From assembly GCF_030253575.1 (NCBI RefSeq), contig NC_080557.1:45708501-45772500 (forward strand): a stretch of 64,000 bases of DNA. Direction: 5' to 3'. The first letter of the stretch is position 1, and the number at the start of each line of letters is the position of its first letter. The stretch comes from Rhododendron vialii (Eukaryota > Streptophyta > Magnoliopsida > Ericales > Ericaceae). The translations under genes were made by a program, and so were the position numbers. The notes under the pieces are model-generated. The model was not told the origin of the DNA. It saw only the letters and a list, made by a program, of their open reading frames with translations, and did no database searches. Of the stretch, positions 53,899 through 64,000 are shown in pieces.

Positions 53899-55095
53899 GG
53901 GCAAATTTCACTGACCTCCCCTGAGGTTTCTGACACGAACAGAAACCTCCCTGAGGTTTCTGAAATGACATTGCCCTCCCCTCCTTTACCCGACAATACC
54001 AAAGGACCCCCCTGCTGTTACCTTTCCGTTAGAAAATGGATGGAAAAGGTGATGTTGTACTATACTTTTTACAATACCTCTACTACTCTCATCAGACTCT
54101 CTACCCCTCTCATTTATAAAATATAAAATACAAACATCTCTACACTTTGTGCTCATTTTACTTTGAGATTTTGTCCTTATTTAAAAGGATTCATATTTGT
54201 TAATTTTCTGTCAAACTCTTGTGAATTATTGGTTCGTCTTGATAAGAGGAATTGAAAAAAGTAAAAAATTAAGACTTTTACCAAATATTTTGAGAAATTC
54301 AATATTTTGGGTAAAAGTAATAAATTTATACTCTTTTGATTCCTCTCGTTGAGACAAACCAATAATCCACAAAAATTTAACACAAAACTAGCAAATACGA
54401 AAAAAATTCAAATATGAACAAAAATCAAAAGGCCTAAAAAACCCCACAAACAAGCTCGCACGAAAAAAAATTTGTGGGTTTGTTTGTGGGATTTTTAGGC
54501 TTTTTAGTTTTTGTTCATATTCAATTTTTTCATGCAGGCTTGTTTGTGGGATTTTTAGGCTTTTTGATTTTTGTTCATATTTGAATTTTTTTCGTATTTG
54601 CTAGTTTTGCGTTAAATTTTTATGGATTATTGGTTTGTCTCAACGAGAGGAATCAAAAGAGTATAAATTTATTACTTTTACCCAAAATATTGAATTTCTC
54701 AAAATATTTGGTAAAAGTCTTAATTTTTTACTTTTTTCAATTCCTCTTATCAAGACGAACCAATAATTCACAAGAGTTTGACAGAAAATTAACAAATATG
54801 AAATCCTTTTAAATAAGGACAAAATCTCAAAGTGAAATGAGCACAAAGTGTAGAGATGTTTGTATTTTATATTTTATAAATGAGAGGGGTAGAGAGTCTG
54901 ATGAGAGTAGTAGAGGTATTGTAAAAAATATAGTACAACATCACCTTTTCCATCCATTTTCTAACGGAAAGGTAACGGCAGGGGGGTCCATTGGTATTGT
55001 CGGGTAAAGGAGGGGAGGGCAGTGTCATTTCAGAAACCTCAGGGGAGGTTTCTGTTCGTGTCAGAAACCTCAGGGGAGGTCAGTGAAATTTGCCC
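53899..55095. mobile_element. Long fold-back element with 9-bp target duplication (MULE-like)
   Basis: Begins GGGCAAATTTCACTGACC and ends with its complement. Arms of roughly 555 bp (about 53899-54455 and 54541-55095) are almost identical inverted copies. A 9-bp duplication ATTTGTATT flanks it (53890-53898 and 55096-55104), the size typical of Mutator-like elements. The centre holds two direct 60-bp copies (54481-54540, 54541-54600). The open frames at 54177-54383 and 54630-54812 are mirror images of one arm sequence, and there is no transposase. Confidence 0.88.
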
Positions 55096-55104
55096 ATTTG
55101 TATT

Positions 55105-55913
55105 ACATTCTTATAGTAGTTGCCAAATATATATCCATTTTTTAGGCTTTCTTATGTACTTGAGGTTGAGGTCGATAATTCTTTATGTATGTGGACATAA
55201 GATTACCTACAGAAAGGATTATAAATGTGAATTATACTAAAACTCTGTCATTGAAAGTACACAGATGGACAATAAATTAAGTGGTCGCAAACGATTAGTC
55301 AAAATCATTACTCGTGCACATAGATGATGTCAATACGCTGGTAAATCTTTATTGTGATTATATTTAATTCATCAACTAATGTGATTCATCCAAACTTGAG
55401 GGGGACCACACGAGCTTTGAAAGAATTATAACCGTATCATGTAAGGAAACGATAGAATAGTACAATTAATAGACTATTATTGACCGATCATTGTTAATTT
55501 CTTTCTCTATTAATTACTTTCATGCTTAATTTACTCACATCAACGATAATACCTACTATATTTTCGTAATAATTGAATTCGCATGATAAGATGCGAAACC
55601 TACCGATATTGACTCATTCGGTAATCTTGCTTAATTGACTCATTCGGTAATCTTGTTTATGTGTTTATCTTGCTTATTTACTTATTCTACGTCTGAATCT
55701 AGACAAATAAATCCGTGGGTGCTGTAGTGCGCCCCGTGTGGTGCGTTGTACAACAATCAATCTCATTAATCAACAGTTTAAATTAAAAACAAACTCTTCC
55801 AAACAGCGCATTACACGGGGTGCACTACGGACTTATTTACCCAAGAAAGAAGAAAAAAAATGGGGTGAAGCCCAGCCCAGCCCAACTTGACCCTGAGATC
55901 GGTGGGTAAAATA
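55105..55913. other. Gap between two fold-back elements
   Basis: No gene is supported. TTGACTCATTCGGTAATCTTG is repeated directly at about 55609 and 55635. GCGCCCCGTGTGGTGCG (about 55729) and GCGCATTACACGGGGTGCAC (about 55807) form an imperfect inverted pair around an AT-rich spacer. Confidence 0.5.
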
Positions 55914-56310
55914 GAGCAGTGCTACGTGCACAGCAGCTGCTACACAACAGCTGTGCACAGATCTCATTTTCTTCCGTCTCGGGTAGCGCAAAGATGATCG
56001 GAGCCGCTCATGTTGTTCAAAATATGTCGTTTAAGGTCTCTGTAAAAAATGAGCTTCGTTCGATATCGTTAGAAGCGTTAAAAAAACACCCAAAATCACT
56101 TCAGAATTTAGGCCTAAATTCTGAAGTGATTTTGGGTGTTTTTTTAACGCCTCTAACGATATCGAATGAAGCTTATTATTTACAAAGACCTTAAACAATA
56201 TATTTTGAACAAAATGAACGGCTCCGATCATCTTTGCGCGACCCGAGGCGGGAGAAAACGGGGTCTGTGCACAGCTGCTGTGTAGCAACTGCTGTGCACG
56301 TAGCTTTTCT
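55914..56310. mobile_element. Near-perfect 397-bp palindromic MITE
   Basis: Symmetrical about AGGCCT at 56110-56115. Outer ends carry GCTACGTGCACAGCAG and its complement. A 10-bp direct repeat GGGTAAAATA flanks it at 55904-55913 and 56311-56320. The arms differ at only scattered positions. The open frames on both strands are translations of the two arms. The 9-10 bp duplication points to a Mutator-like origin. Confidence 0.85.
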
Positions 56311-56751
56311 GGGTAAAATAACATATCGCGAGAATTTAAACTTTGTTTGAGTAGACAGGACAGGTTGGGGCCCACGAGTCGCTTTGCTCCAGAACGACAA
56401 GCCGACAAAGGTGGGACCCAAAGTTTACAGGGCTCAACGACGTTGGAGGTAGGGCCACGTGGAATTTGACAAAGTCAAGAAGAGAGACAAGGAGTAGTAA
56501 ACATCAATCTTTTCCTTTTACTTTCGTTTTTAATTTTCCTAACTACTATTTTTGTTGAATTTGCTACTTGAGGAATACATTCCCTCACATTGATAAAACA
56601 ATTTGCGATAGACGTTGCAATAGACCTTTCACTCGTGAAAAGTTGTTCACCCTTTTTTTAAAATATTTCACGGTGTTTTCGGATCAATTTGCGCACACCT
56701 CGGGCTAATTCCTATAATTCTTCACAGTCGTTTCACACGTTTATGCATGGT

Positions 56752-57020
56752 AGAACTGCAAATGAATTAAGCAGCTCGCTAGCTTGGCTCGTTAACACTG
56801 CTCTCGATCGAGCTCGAGTTTTCAGCTCAATTAGTAAATGAGCCGAGTGGAAGGCTCGTTCGAAAAAAGCTCAGCTCGAGAAGGGAGGTTCGGCTCGATT
56901 AAAAAGACTCATTTAGTAAATGACTAAACTCTACTAGTTAAGGGCTCGAGCTCAAGTTTTTTGAACGAGTCAAACTTGAGCTTGAGAAAACTTGGCTTGG
57001 CTCGACTCATTGACAGCCCT
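56752..57020. mobile_element. GAGCTCGAGC-rich element, copy 6
   Basis: Begins AGAACTGCAAATGAATTAAG and ends CATTGACAGCCCT. Inside are GATCGAGCTCGAG, GAGCCGAG and GGGCTCGAGCTCAAG words. Confidence 0.65.
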
Positions 57021-57293
57021 ACGATGAGGTAAGGTGGAATTACTAACAAGAAGAATAAAGACCTTTGAAATAAGCAAACTCTTCCCCAAGCCAAGATCAC
57101 TTGAACAACCCCTTTGGGTTGCTTACCCAATTATTGCGTAGGGCACATTGATTAAAGCAATAGTAGTAGATTGCAATATTAGACCTACCACTCGTGAAAA
57201 ATTGTTCACCCAATTATTACGTTGGACAGTAAAAACGGACTTATTAAAATGGAGAAATATATATAGGCTCATTTAGTTTCAAAAGTTAAACAG

Positions 57294-57615
57294 TAATTTT
57301 TTTTATTTATCTTTATTTAATTTTTTTCGCATTTGCTAGCTTTGAATCAAACTTTTGTAACTTATTAATTCGTCTCAGCGAGAGGAATCAAAAAAATAAA
57401 AAATTTTGATCGAAACTCATAATTTAAAAAAAAAAGAATAAGTAAAAAAAAACTGTCTTATTGACTTATTTTTGTCTTTATTAAAAAAATTATGAGTTTC
57501 GATAAAAAAAAATTTACTTTTCCGATTCATTTTATCGAGACGAATCAATAAATCACAAAAATTTGACGCAAAACAAACAAATACAAAAAATATATTCAAA
57601 TAACAACAAAAAAAA
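57294..57615. repeat. AT-rich inverted repeat related to the 53.9-kb element arms
   Basis: Left arm TTCGCATTTGCTAGCTTTG... and right arm are imperfect inverted copies meeting near 57455; both contain ATTCGTCTC(A/G) and AAACTCATAATTT. The words GCATTTGCTAG, TTCGTCTCA and CGAGAGGAATCAAAA also occur in the arms of 53899-55095, so the two are related. Target duplication not found. Confidence 0.6.
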
Positions 57616-58590
57616 ATAATGCTGTGTTTGCTTCTCTTTTTGAAAAATATTTTTCAAAAAATTCCCTTTATTTTTAATTATTTCTTTCTCTATCTCTCCA
57701 CACTTATTATCTCTACTATTTTTTCAATTTTTTTTAAAAAAAAATGTTCCAAACAAAGCGTAAGTCACTCTCATTTTCAATCAAAACTCACTTGTGCTCA
57801 ATGACGATTTTGTCATGTAATTTTACATAAGACGTAAAACGAACGTCATCATGATGTTATAACAGTTCCAGTTCATAGGTATGGATGTGTATTTAACACC
57901 TGCCATAGAGAAACGATGGAGGCGGCAAATCCCACACTATGACTAGATTTTTTATATTAAAAAATAACCCGCAATAACTTTGATTTACCACAAATATGTG
58001 ATCTAACCTAACTCTGGGATTTGAAGTAAACAAAAAAACAAAAAAAACCTAACTCTAGATAGTAAGATGGGTTGTATATATATAGCCTAAGAGACCTTTA
58101 GCGTAACGGTATAAGGAGTGCACCGTGCACTTAAGCCTACCCAACAAAAATAAAATTGGCATTTACAATTTTAAAAAGAAAGAAACTTACTTACCCGTCC
58201 ATTTGCTCAATCAATGGCTGAGATGTATTTTTAACTTTTCGAATCATTCAAAACACTTTTAAACGCCCGCAATTTTGCACCGTAAATCTTTTTTACACGG
58301 GATGCTCCCTAAAGATTTTCTCATTCAAAAAAGGATGTAGATCCATAAACAAAACAAAAAAAAATTGGGGAGGGTAGTACTAGCAGGTCTATTTTTTCTA
58401 GATCGTCAACGGCGTAAGCCGCTGTCCGGCACAAGAGGGGACAGACCGCCCTTTGGCTTTTGCGAAGGAAAATACTTTCTGTTCTGCATATAGAGAAGCA
58501 TGGCCCACCAAAAGGATACGGAGTCATAATTAGATACGGCCAGAATATCATCATAATCCCTGCGCCCACCACCCCACTCTCCTCGTCCTT

Positions 58591-59034
58591 TGCTAACTTT
58601 TATGGATAACGGGGAGGATAGAAGGGTGGTGTTGTTCCCTCCGGTTCATTTTTAATTTTTCGGCTATTTTTCGAGCACATTTTGATGATCGGTTCTGTTC
58701 ATTTTGTAGATAACCATACAAGAGATCGTGTTCATCGGATTACATTAAGTACATGATCGGCACACGTCAATATTGAAGAAAAACAAAAACTAGATCCAAA
58801 AATACACTGAATCGCAGCCCAATTTTTATTTTTATTTTTGCAATTTTCACGTGTGCCGATCATATATTTACTGAAATCCAATTAACACAATTTTTGATAT
58901 GATTACTGTTCTCGCCGAGATCTACAAAGTAAACGAAGCCGATCATCAAAGTGTGCTAAAAAATAGCTGAAAAATTAAAAACGAACCGGAGTGAACACCA
59001 CCACTCCTCCTATCCTCGGTATACATAAAAGTTT
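58591..59034. mobile_element. 444-bp fold-back element with 9-bp target duplication
   Basis: Outer arms AACTTTTATGGATAAC and GTATACATAAAAGTT are inverted. The inner arms CTCCGGTTCATTTTTAATTT and its complement extend to TGATGATCGG/CCGATCATCA. A 9-bp direct repeat CTCGTCCTT lies at 58582-58590 and 59035-59043. No coding capacity. The sequence is consistent with a Mutator-like MITE, though an inner element nested in an older inverted repeat is possible. Confidence 0.75.
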
Positions 59035-59043
59035 CTCGTCCTT

Positions 59044-60769
59044 CTCGTTTAAACTCTCTTTTCAGAACCGACAACTTTAAAGAAAACATACTTTGGCGTA
59101 AATAAAAACAAGATAATATATACTTTAGCCAGTAACAAGATAATGTTGATTTTTACCATTTTTTTAATTACAATTAATAAAAAGCCCACATATATAGAAT
59201 TTAGTATTCGCGATCCATGACATGCAATTGGGCATTACGACACACTGTAATTAATTGGGTATGCAAGATAATACGATAGATACCAAAACATCAACGTTTA
59301 CAATATTTAACTTAATGATCCCTATAAAAAAAATTCTTAATAAACTGAAAAAAAAAAACGGTGACAAATCTCAATCAACATGATGACAACCAACACTAAT
59401 GATTGATTTTTTTTAAAAAAAACACGAATATACAAATAAGAGTGAAACCACCGATGCTGAAGGATGAAATGAACAACGCCAATCAACAAATAAGGCGCAA
59501 TTAAAGTATACGAGAAGACTATTTGACTCGGGAAAAAATCTAATGGCGTTGATTAATAATGGTAGCTTAGAATAGTCAAGGAAATGTACGTGCCGAGATA
59601 GCATATACAGGTGATGTTGTGCACATAAAAATTACTAATGCATTTACACTGAGAACGAGTCGCGATCAAACATGACAAGAATGAACAAAAATATTCTCCA
59701 CCACTCTTGAACTTAAACACTATCACCAATAATAAGTGATGCTGGACATAATGGACAAATGGATGGTACAATAATTTGTCAAAATGATAAACTGGGATTG
59801 AAATGGTAAATTTTATACGTGATCGTGTATACAAATACCTGCATTGTTGATCTATTCACGATTTAACTTCAAGAGGATATAAAGATCGGTTTTTAACACG
59901 AGCAGATCCCCGTATTTGTTTGAGAAGCTCAATCAGATCTCCTCCGGGCCTGACGCGTTGGATCGGCCTCTAAGGCAGGAAGGGGCAGAACCATACCCTA
60001 AATTATCAATCAACGGCTTAGATTATCCTCCATTTCTAAGGATGGTAGCCTCGGATGCTAGGGTCACCTATTCACAGGCCAAATCTCAAGGAAAGTCTCC
60101 TGGAAAATGAGACAGGGAAGCAGAGGCTCCAAAGTGAAGAGCAATAGAACACCCAAAAACTCAAATCTGAGACCACAACAACAAATACAATACAAGGGCC
60201 AATAAGCCCAAGAACTTCAATACTCGAAGAAGTCCCACTTTTTAAGCTCGTCTAAACACAAGATATTCATTAATCTTCCACCGAAAAATGATTTTGAGGC
60301 ACCAGCCCCTACGTATCTCTATTATTTTCAAATGGCATAAGCAGTGATCGCGTGAAGAGAATGAATGGATGAACAAATGACTACAAGCAGGCGGTCGCAT
60401 TTATACAAACTAAGCAGTTCAAAACAATCATCTATAGCCAACTAGGTCAAAGTAGTCGGCTAATTACTGCTCTTTCCCAACCGAAACCCAGAAAAAATAA
60501 GCTCGTGTAGCTGTGAAAAAGTTTGTTATTATCTATAAACTTCCGAACCAGTTCCGGCTATTGAAACATATAACATTGACAAAAAGACAAGATCGGTATC
60601 AGATGTGAAATAAGCGCATCGCTCAGGACAAATGGTCATATAGCAGAATTTATGCCAACAAGCAGGTCAAACATGGAGCTTCTGCCTAGTACCAACGCAA
60701 GATTGGTTGAATGAAAACCTGTATGAAAAGGCAGAGCAACATAAGTACCATTCTCAAATGTAGTCCTAA
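59044..60769. other. Intergenic, downstream of COA1
   Basis: AT-rich without a supported gene. COA1 3' UTR is expected in about 60400-60769. The 64-residue frame at 59916-60110 has no recognisable features. Confidence 0.5.
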
Positions 60770-63700
60770 CTAGTTCGATGACTTCACTTCTTCTCTAACG
60801 ACTGCTGATTCTGGAGACCTGCAATCAATGCATGCTACGGTAGCTGGAGAAGGGATGTTGTCCAAAAGATTAATTCGGAACGTTCTCTGTTTCTCTTCAT
60901 TTGAGGGAACATGAAGCAGAGCTTCCATGACAAGGACTTCCCAATCACGCGGAAGTAAGAATGAATACCAGGTGTCATCTGTTTGTGATAGAGCACACGG
61001 TCACAAAAGATTGAAGCATGTTACTAAATCAATGGATATAGACAAGTATTGCCCCGTAAATCAATGCATGCACCCAACAAAACAATGCGTATACCAATTA
61101 TAATTTTCATGCAACAGGAGTTACCAGTGGGCAAGTTCCACGCAATCTCTCGATATGCAATCTATTAGGTTTGGAGTCAACATTATTTACATTAAGCATT
61201 TAGGATTTGCATGTATAATCATGTAGCAAGACTTAAAACAATGGTAGCACAAGACTACAAGAGGAAGGTACAGACCTCCAGTACGAATTGCCTTAAATTG
61301 AACGGTTCCAGTGCCTTGTGGTCCAGAAACAGGAAATGTGCAAGATACAGAATGTCTCCTATGAGCAACTGCAAGTGATGCATTGTACCAAGGACCTCTT
61401 ACAATCGGCTCCCCAATGGCATCTATAATTGCCTGGTTTTTACTGGCTCTCTCCATGGCCTTGCTGAGCAACATACAGCAACGGTGAGGAAAAAAATAAG
61501 ACAATTACATTCATGCAACATAATTAACACAGATCTCACATGTCTCGTGACTGAAGCTAGGGATGGGGCAAAAGATGAGTGAACTTTTCTTCATCTCTGT
61601 AACTTTCATATTCTAAAGAATAGAGTTCAGACATTATGTCTACAAATATGCAACTCATGCAAGAATACTAAATTTACAATTGTTACTCTCCAGCATATCA
61701 ATTTCACCCTATTAAGCACAAGGTAAAGTTAAACAAGAGTCATGAAGAGAAGATGACAAAGAAAACTAAAATCCGAGCTTTTGCTGGATCTTGGCACGCA
61801 AGTGGAGAGAACTACTTCCAACCCTTTTGCAATCCAAGCAAGCCATTGTACATCAACACCTTAGCTAAAGGGTAGTCTAATGTTCATAAGAAGCAAGGAA
61901 AACTTAGAAGTCCACATGCAACTTCAGAATTGAGCGAAGTGAAATAAAAATATACCTATGAAACGGAAATGAAAGGCCACTTATGAAAAGTATCATGGTC
62001 ATAACTCATAAGGATTGTCAGAGCAACCCAAAATAACCAGGACAAAGTTACAAGGCCTTGTAAACATAGTTTGGATGAGCCGGTAAGGAAAAGAAAACAA
62101 AGTTTGGACGAATAACCAAAGAAGTCCTCTATGTTTGAGCCTGCCTGTTAATTGTGCATTTGAAAAAGTTGTGGGTCTCACATTCTTCTTGGCATGGACT
62201 CCTGATGATCTTTTTCTAGAGGGTGAAGAAACCATTTTACCCAACCGAAACGTGAAGAACCCATGGCAGTTAAAGATTTCTCCACAGTGAACATGTAGGA
62301 CTAAGGGGAGGGCTAGACCAAAACTGACTCTAGAGACGGTAGTTCAAAAGAATCTAGGTTTTTTGCATAGGATGAAATATGACGCCCTTGACAACACTCA
62401 ATGGAGAAAACGGATTCATGTAGCCAACCCCAATTGACTGGGACTTCAGGCTCGGTTTGGTTAGTATGGTGAGCATGCAAGACAGTCTTTTATGGAAGTC
62501 AACTAAGATATTATATAACCAATATGACTCTCCTAGATGGTATTGCAAATCAACTAGAGTGCAGAACGTTCTGTCAACTTGTGATGACTTTAAAAGTAAA
62601 TATCACGCTCCTTCAAGCCCAACACTAAGGAAATTTCTGAGAACCAAACTCGTCCATACACGAAACAGATGTAAATCGCACAAGAGTCAGCAGTTCAATC
62701 ATCTACGAGACATTGTTCTGCATCCATAAAACATGCCATTCACAAGTTCTGAATAAAGAAACACCCACCATACAATAATTGAGCAGTTGAATCCATTATA
62801 CCACATTCTTATGTATCTATCAAATGCGCCATTTTCAAGATGGATTGGAAATCAATTAAAGTACAAATTGTTTTGTCTACTCTTGACGAATTCAAAAATT
62901 AAAGTACTACTCTGCTTCAATCCCGACTCTAAGCAAAAATTTTGAGAGAGGACAGGAAATAGCCCTTCACCCTTTAGCAACTAACAACTTAGAATCTCTT
63001 GGTTCAGATGGGAATGCATCTGTTTCAAACATGTCCATTAGCTAGAAGGCGTTTCTATGTATCTATAAAACAGTTCATTCCCAAGTTGTGTAAAAAACAA
63101 ATTCAATCATAAGATAGTTCAATCAATTAGAAGACATTGTTAGGTATCTATCAAATGACGTGCTCTCAAGTTCTGATTTCAATAAATGTGGTCATGCGTT
63201 AATCCAGAAGTTCATTCCCTAGTTCTGTAAAAACAAATTCGATCTTATGATAGTTCAGCAGTTCAATCAATCAGATCTTACTGTTGGGTATCTATCGAAT
63301 GACGCATTGTCAAGTTCTGATTTCAATCAATTCGGTTGTCCGATAATTCAGCAGTTGAATCCATTGCAAGACATTCTTACGTATCTATCAAACGCGTCAT
63401 TCTCAAGGTACGACTAAACCAAACTCAATATGCTCAAGAACAATCATGCGCAAACGCACCTGCTACACCCATGATAAATGTAAAGGTCGTTGAGTGCACT
63501 CAAAGCAACGCCACCAGTGAGGCAGATCAAGGCGCCGGAAACCACTCTGCGGCCCCATGGACTGCTCTTGGGTTCCTCCGCCGACTTTGCCAAACTGCTT
63601 ACACACGAAGCGGAATTCTGTCACAATACATTCTCGCTATGCTATTTCCTACTAAAAAACTATTGTTCATGAGAAATTGAGATCATTAGGGCTCTCAATC

Positions 63701-63798
63701 AGCCCTTGTATTGATTTAAGTTACGATAGAGATTATTACCTTGACAGCTGCGATGTTGGAGTTCTCTTCAGGAAGGAGATTAGCCTCTTCCCTAGCAT
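60770..63798 (-). CDS. Cytochrome oxidase assembly protein 1 (COA1) family, mitochondrial
   Basis: Probable mitochondrial inner-membrane factor. In yeast and animals, COA1 proteins assist early cytochrome c oxidase (and in animals complex I) assembly. Four exons, 63798-63740, 63597-63460, 61463-61276 and 60978-60770, keep phase and give 197 residues. The N-terminus MLGKRLISFLKRTPTS is a basic amphipathic presequence. One membrane helix follows at about 38-56 (VVSGALICLTGGVALSAL). The soluble COA1 domain includes IGEPIVRGPWYN, GPQGTGTVQFKAIRTG and WYSFLLPRDWEVLV. Exon 2 can begin at either of two in-frame AGs (AAGCAG), changing one residue. Exons 1 and 2 are short and less certain than 3 and 4. 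Intron 2 is 2.0 kb and full of repeats. The family call rests on the domain pattern only. Confidence 0.8.
62384..62466 (+). mobile_element. 3' tail remnant of an RTE-type LINE
   Basis: CATGTAGCCAACCCCAATTG, then ACTGGGACTTCAGGCT, matches the conserved end that plant RTE-clade LINEs leave in many genomes. It lies in COA1 intron 2. Only the tail is seen; there is no reverse transcriptase. Confidence 0.6.
62535..63415. repeat. Degenerate tandem repeats in COA1 intron 2
   Basis: 62535-62640 and 62838-62950 are diverged copies (AGATGGTATTGCAAATCAACT against AGATGGATTGGAAATCAATT). From 62680 to 63415 a unit recurs with ATTC...GTATCTATCAAATGACGC...TTCTCAAGTTCTG in at least four copies. The units are heavily mutated, so the array is old. 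Confidence 0.65.
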
Positions 63799-64000
63799 CT
63801 TTCCGTCTCTCTCTCTCTCTCTGTGTAAAGTGGAACCCTAACGGCCCAGGTAGTTAGGCCGCCTCTCAATTTTCAAGTGTTAATAATGTGGACTCGTAAA
63901 GACGGTTAAGGGCAAATTACACTATCTCGGAACGTGTTATTGTCTAATCCTCTTTTAAGTCCTAAAACTTTAAGTATTTTCTTAATTTAGATATTAAAGG
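63799..64000. other. COA1 leader and upstream sequence
   Basis: A CT-rich run at 63808-63821 is just upstream of the minus-strand start, which reads as GA repeats in the transcript. Nothing else is seen before the window edge. Confidence 0.5.

Noticed and set aside
54177-54812. Two similar open frames, minus 54177-54383 and plus 54630-54812
   Set aside because: They translate the same arm of the 1.2-kb fold-back element in mirror image, with low-complexity Leu/Asn-rich content.
55919-56421. Open frames on both strands around the 397-bp palindrome
   Set aside because: They are products of the inverted symmetry and show no protein family features.
59916-60110. 64-residue frame downstream of COA1
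   Set aside because: No family features and no transcript signals.

Overview
The window looks like nuclear DNA from a flowering plant, a eudicot. Genes are split by GT-AG introns, leaders are CT-rich, and all eight recognised genes have Arabidopsis-type plant proteins as closest matches. The species cannot be named from this sequence. Plus-strand genes are the 3' half of an ABCC5-type vacuolar phytate transporter (1-6795), mitochondrial complex I subunit NDUFA9 (8773-15724), an unrecognised small membrane protein (16554-17033), a MUR3-type xyloglucan galactosyltransferase (30938-32749), an SDD1-type subtilase (35844-38186) and a MIK1/PXL2-type receptor kinase (43378-46741). Minus-strand genes are PSB28 of photosystem II (38792-40213), the auxin repressor IAA11 (48485-52834) and a COA1-family cytochrome oxidase assembly factor (60770-63798). 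Exon joins given here were read by eye from splice sites and frame.

The gene order itself is notable. From memory of Arabidopsis locus numbers, NDUFA9 and MUR3 are neighbours on chromosome 2, SDD1 and ABCC5 are neighbours on chromosome 1, and IAA11, MIK1 and PSB28 are consecutive on chromosome 4. Here all three groups lie in one interleaved segment. That fits an ancestral block later thinned out differently on duplicated copies in the Arabidopsis lineage. The genes act in unrelated processes and form no pathway.

Mobile DNA fills the space between genes. A young Ty1/copia LTR retrotransposon (20824-28799, minus strand) has a 5-bp target duplication, near-identical LTRs, a tRNA-Met primer site and a polypurine tract. 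Its gag frame is open and its pol frame is damaged. Between pol and the 3' LTR it carries a small two-helix membrane protein frame with its own TATA-like leader, which may be a captured host gene. Region 53.9-59.0 kb has no genes and is packed with fold-back elements: a 1.2-kb and a 0.44-kb element with 9-bp target duplications and a 397-bp near-perfect palindrome with a 10-bp duplication. A separate family rich in GAGCTCGAGC, with TAGGGCTGCAAA-like ends, occurs six times. A hAT-type MITE, SINE-like elements and a LINE tail complete the set, several of them inside introns.

I found no rRNA, tRNA gene, CRISPR array or bacterial-type operon. The best candidates for something undescribed are the cargo gene in the retrotransposon, the fold-back cluster, the small membrane protein after NDUFA9, and the repeat that forms the sequence just ahead of the MUR3 start codon.
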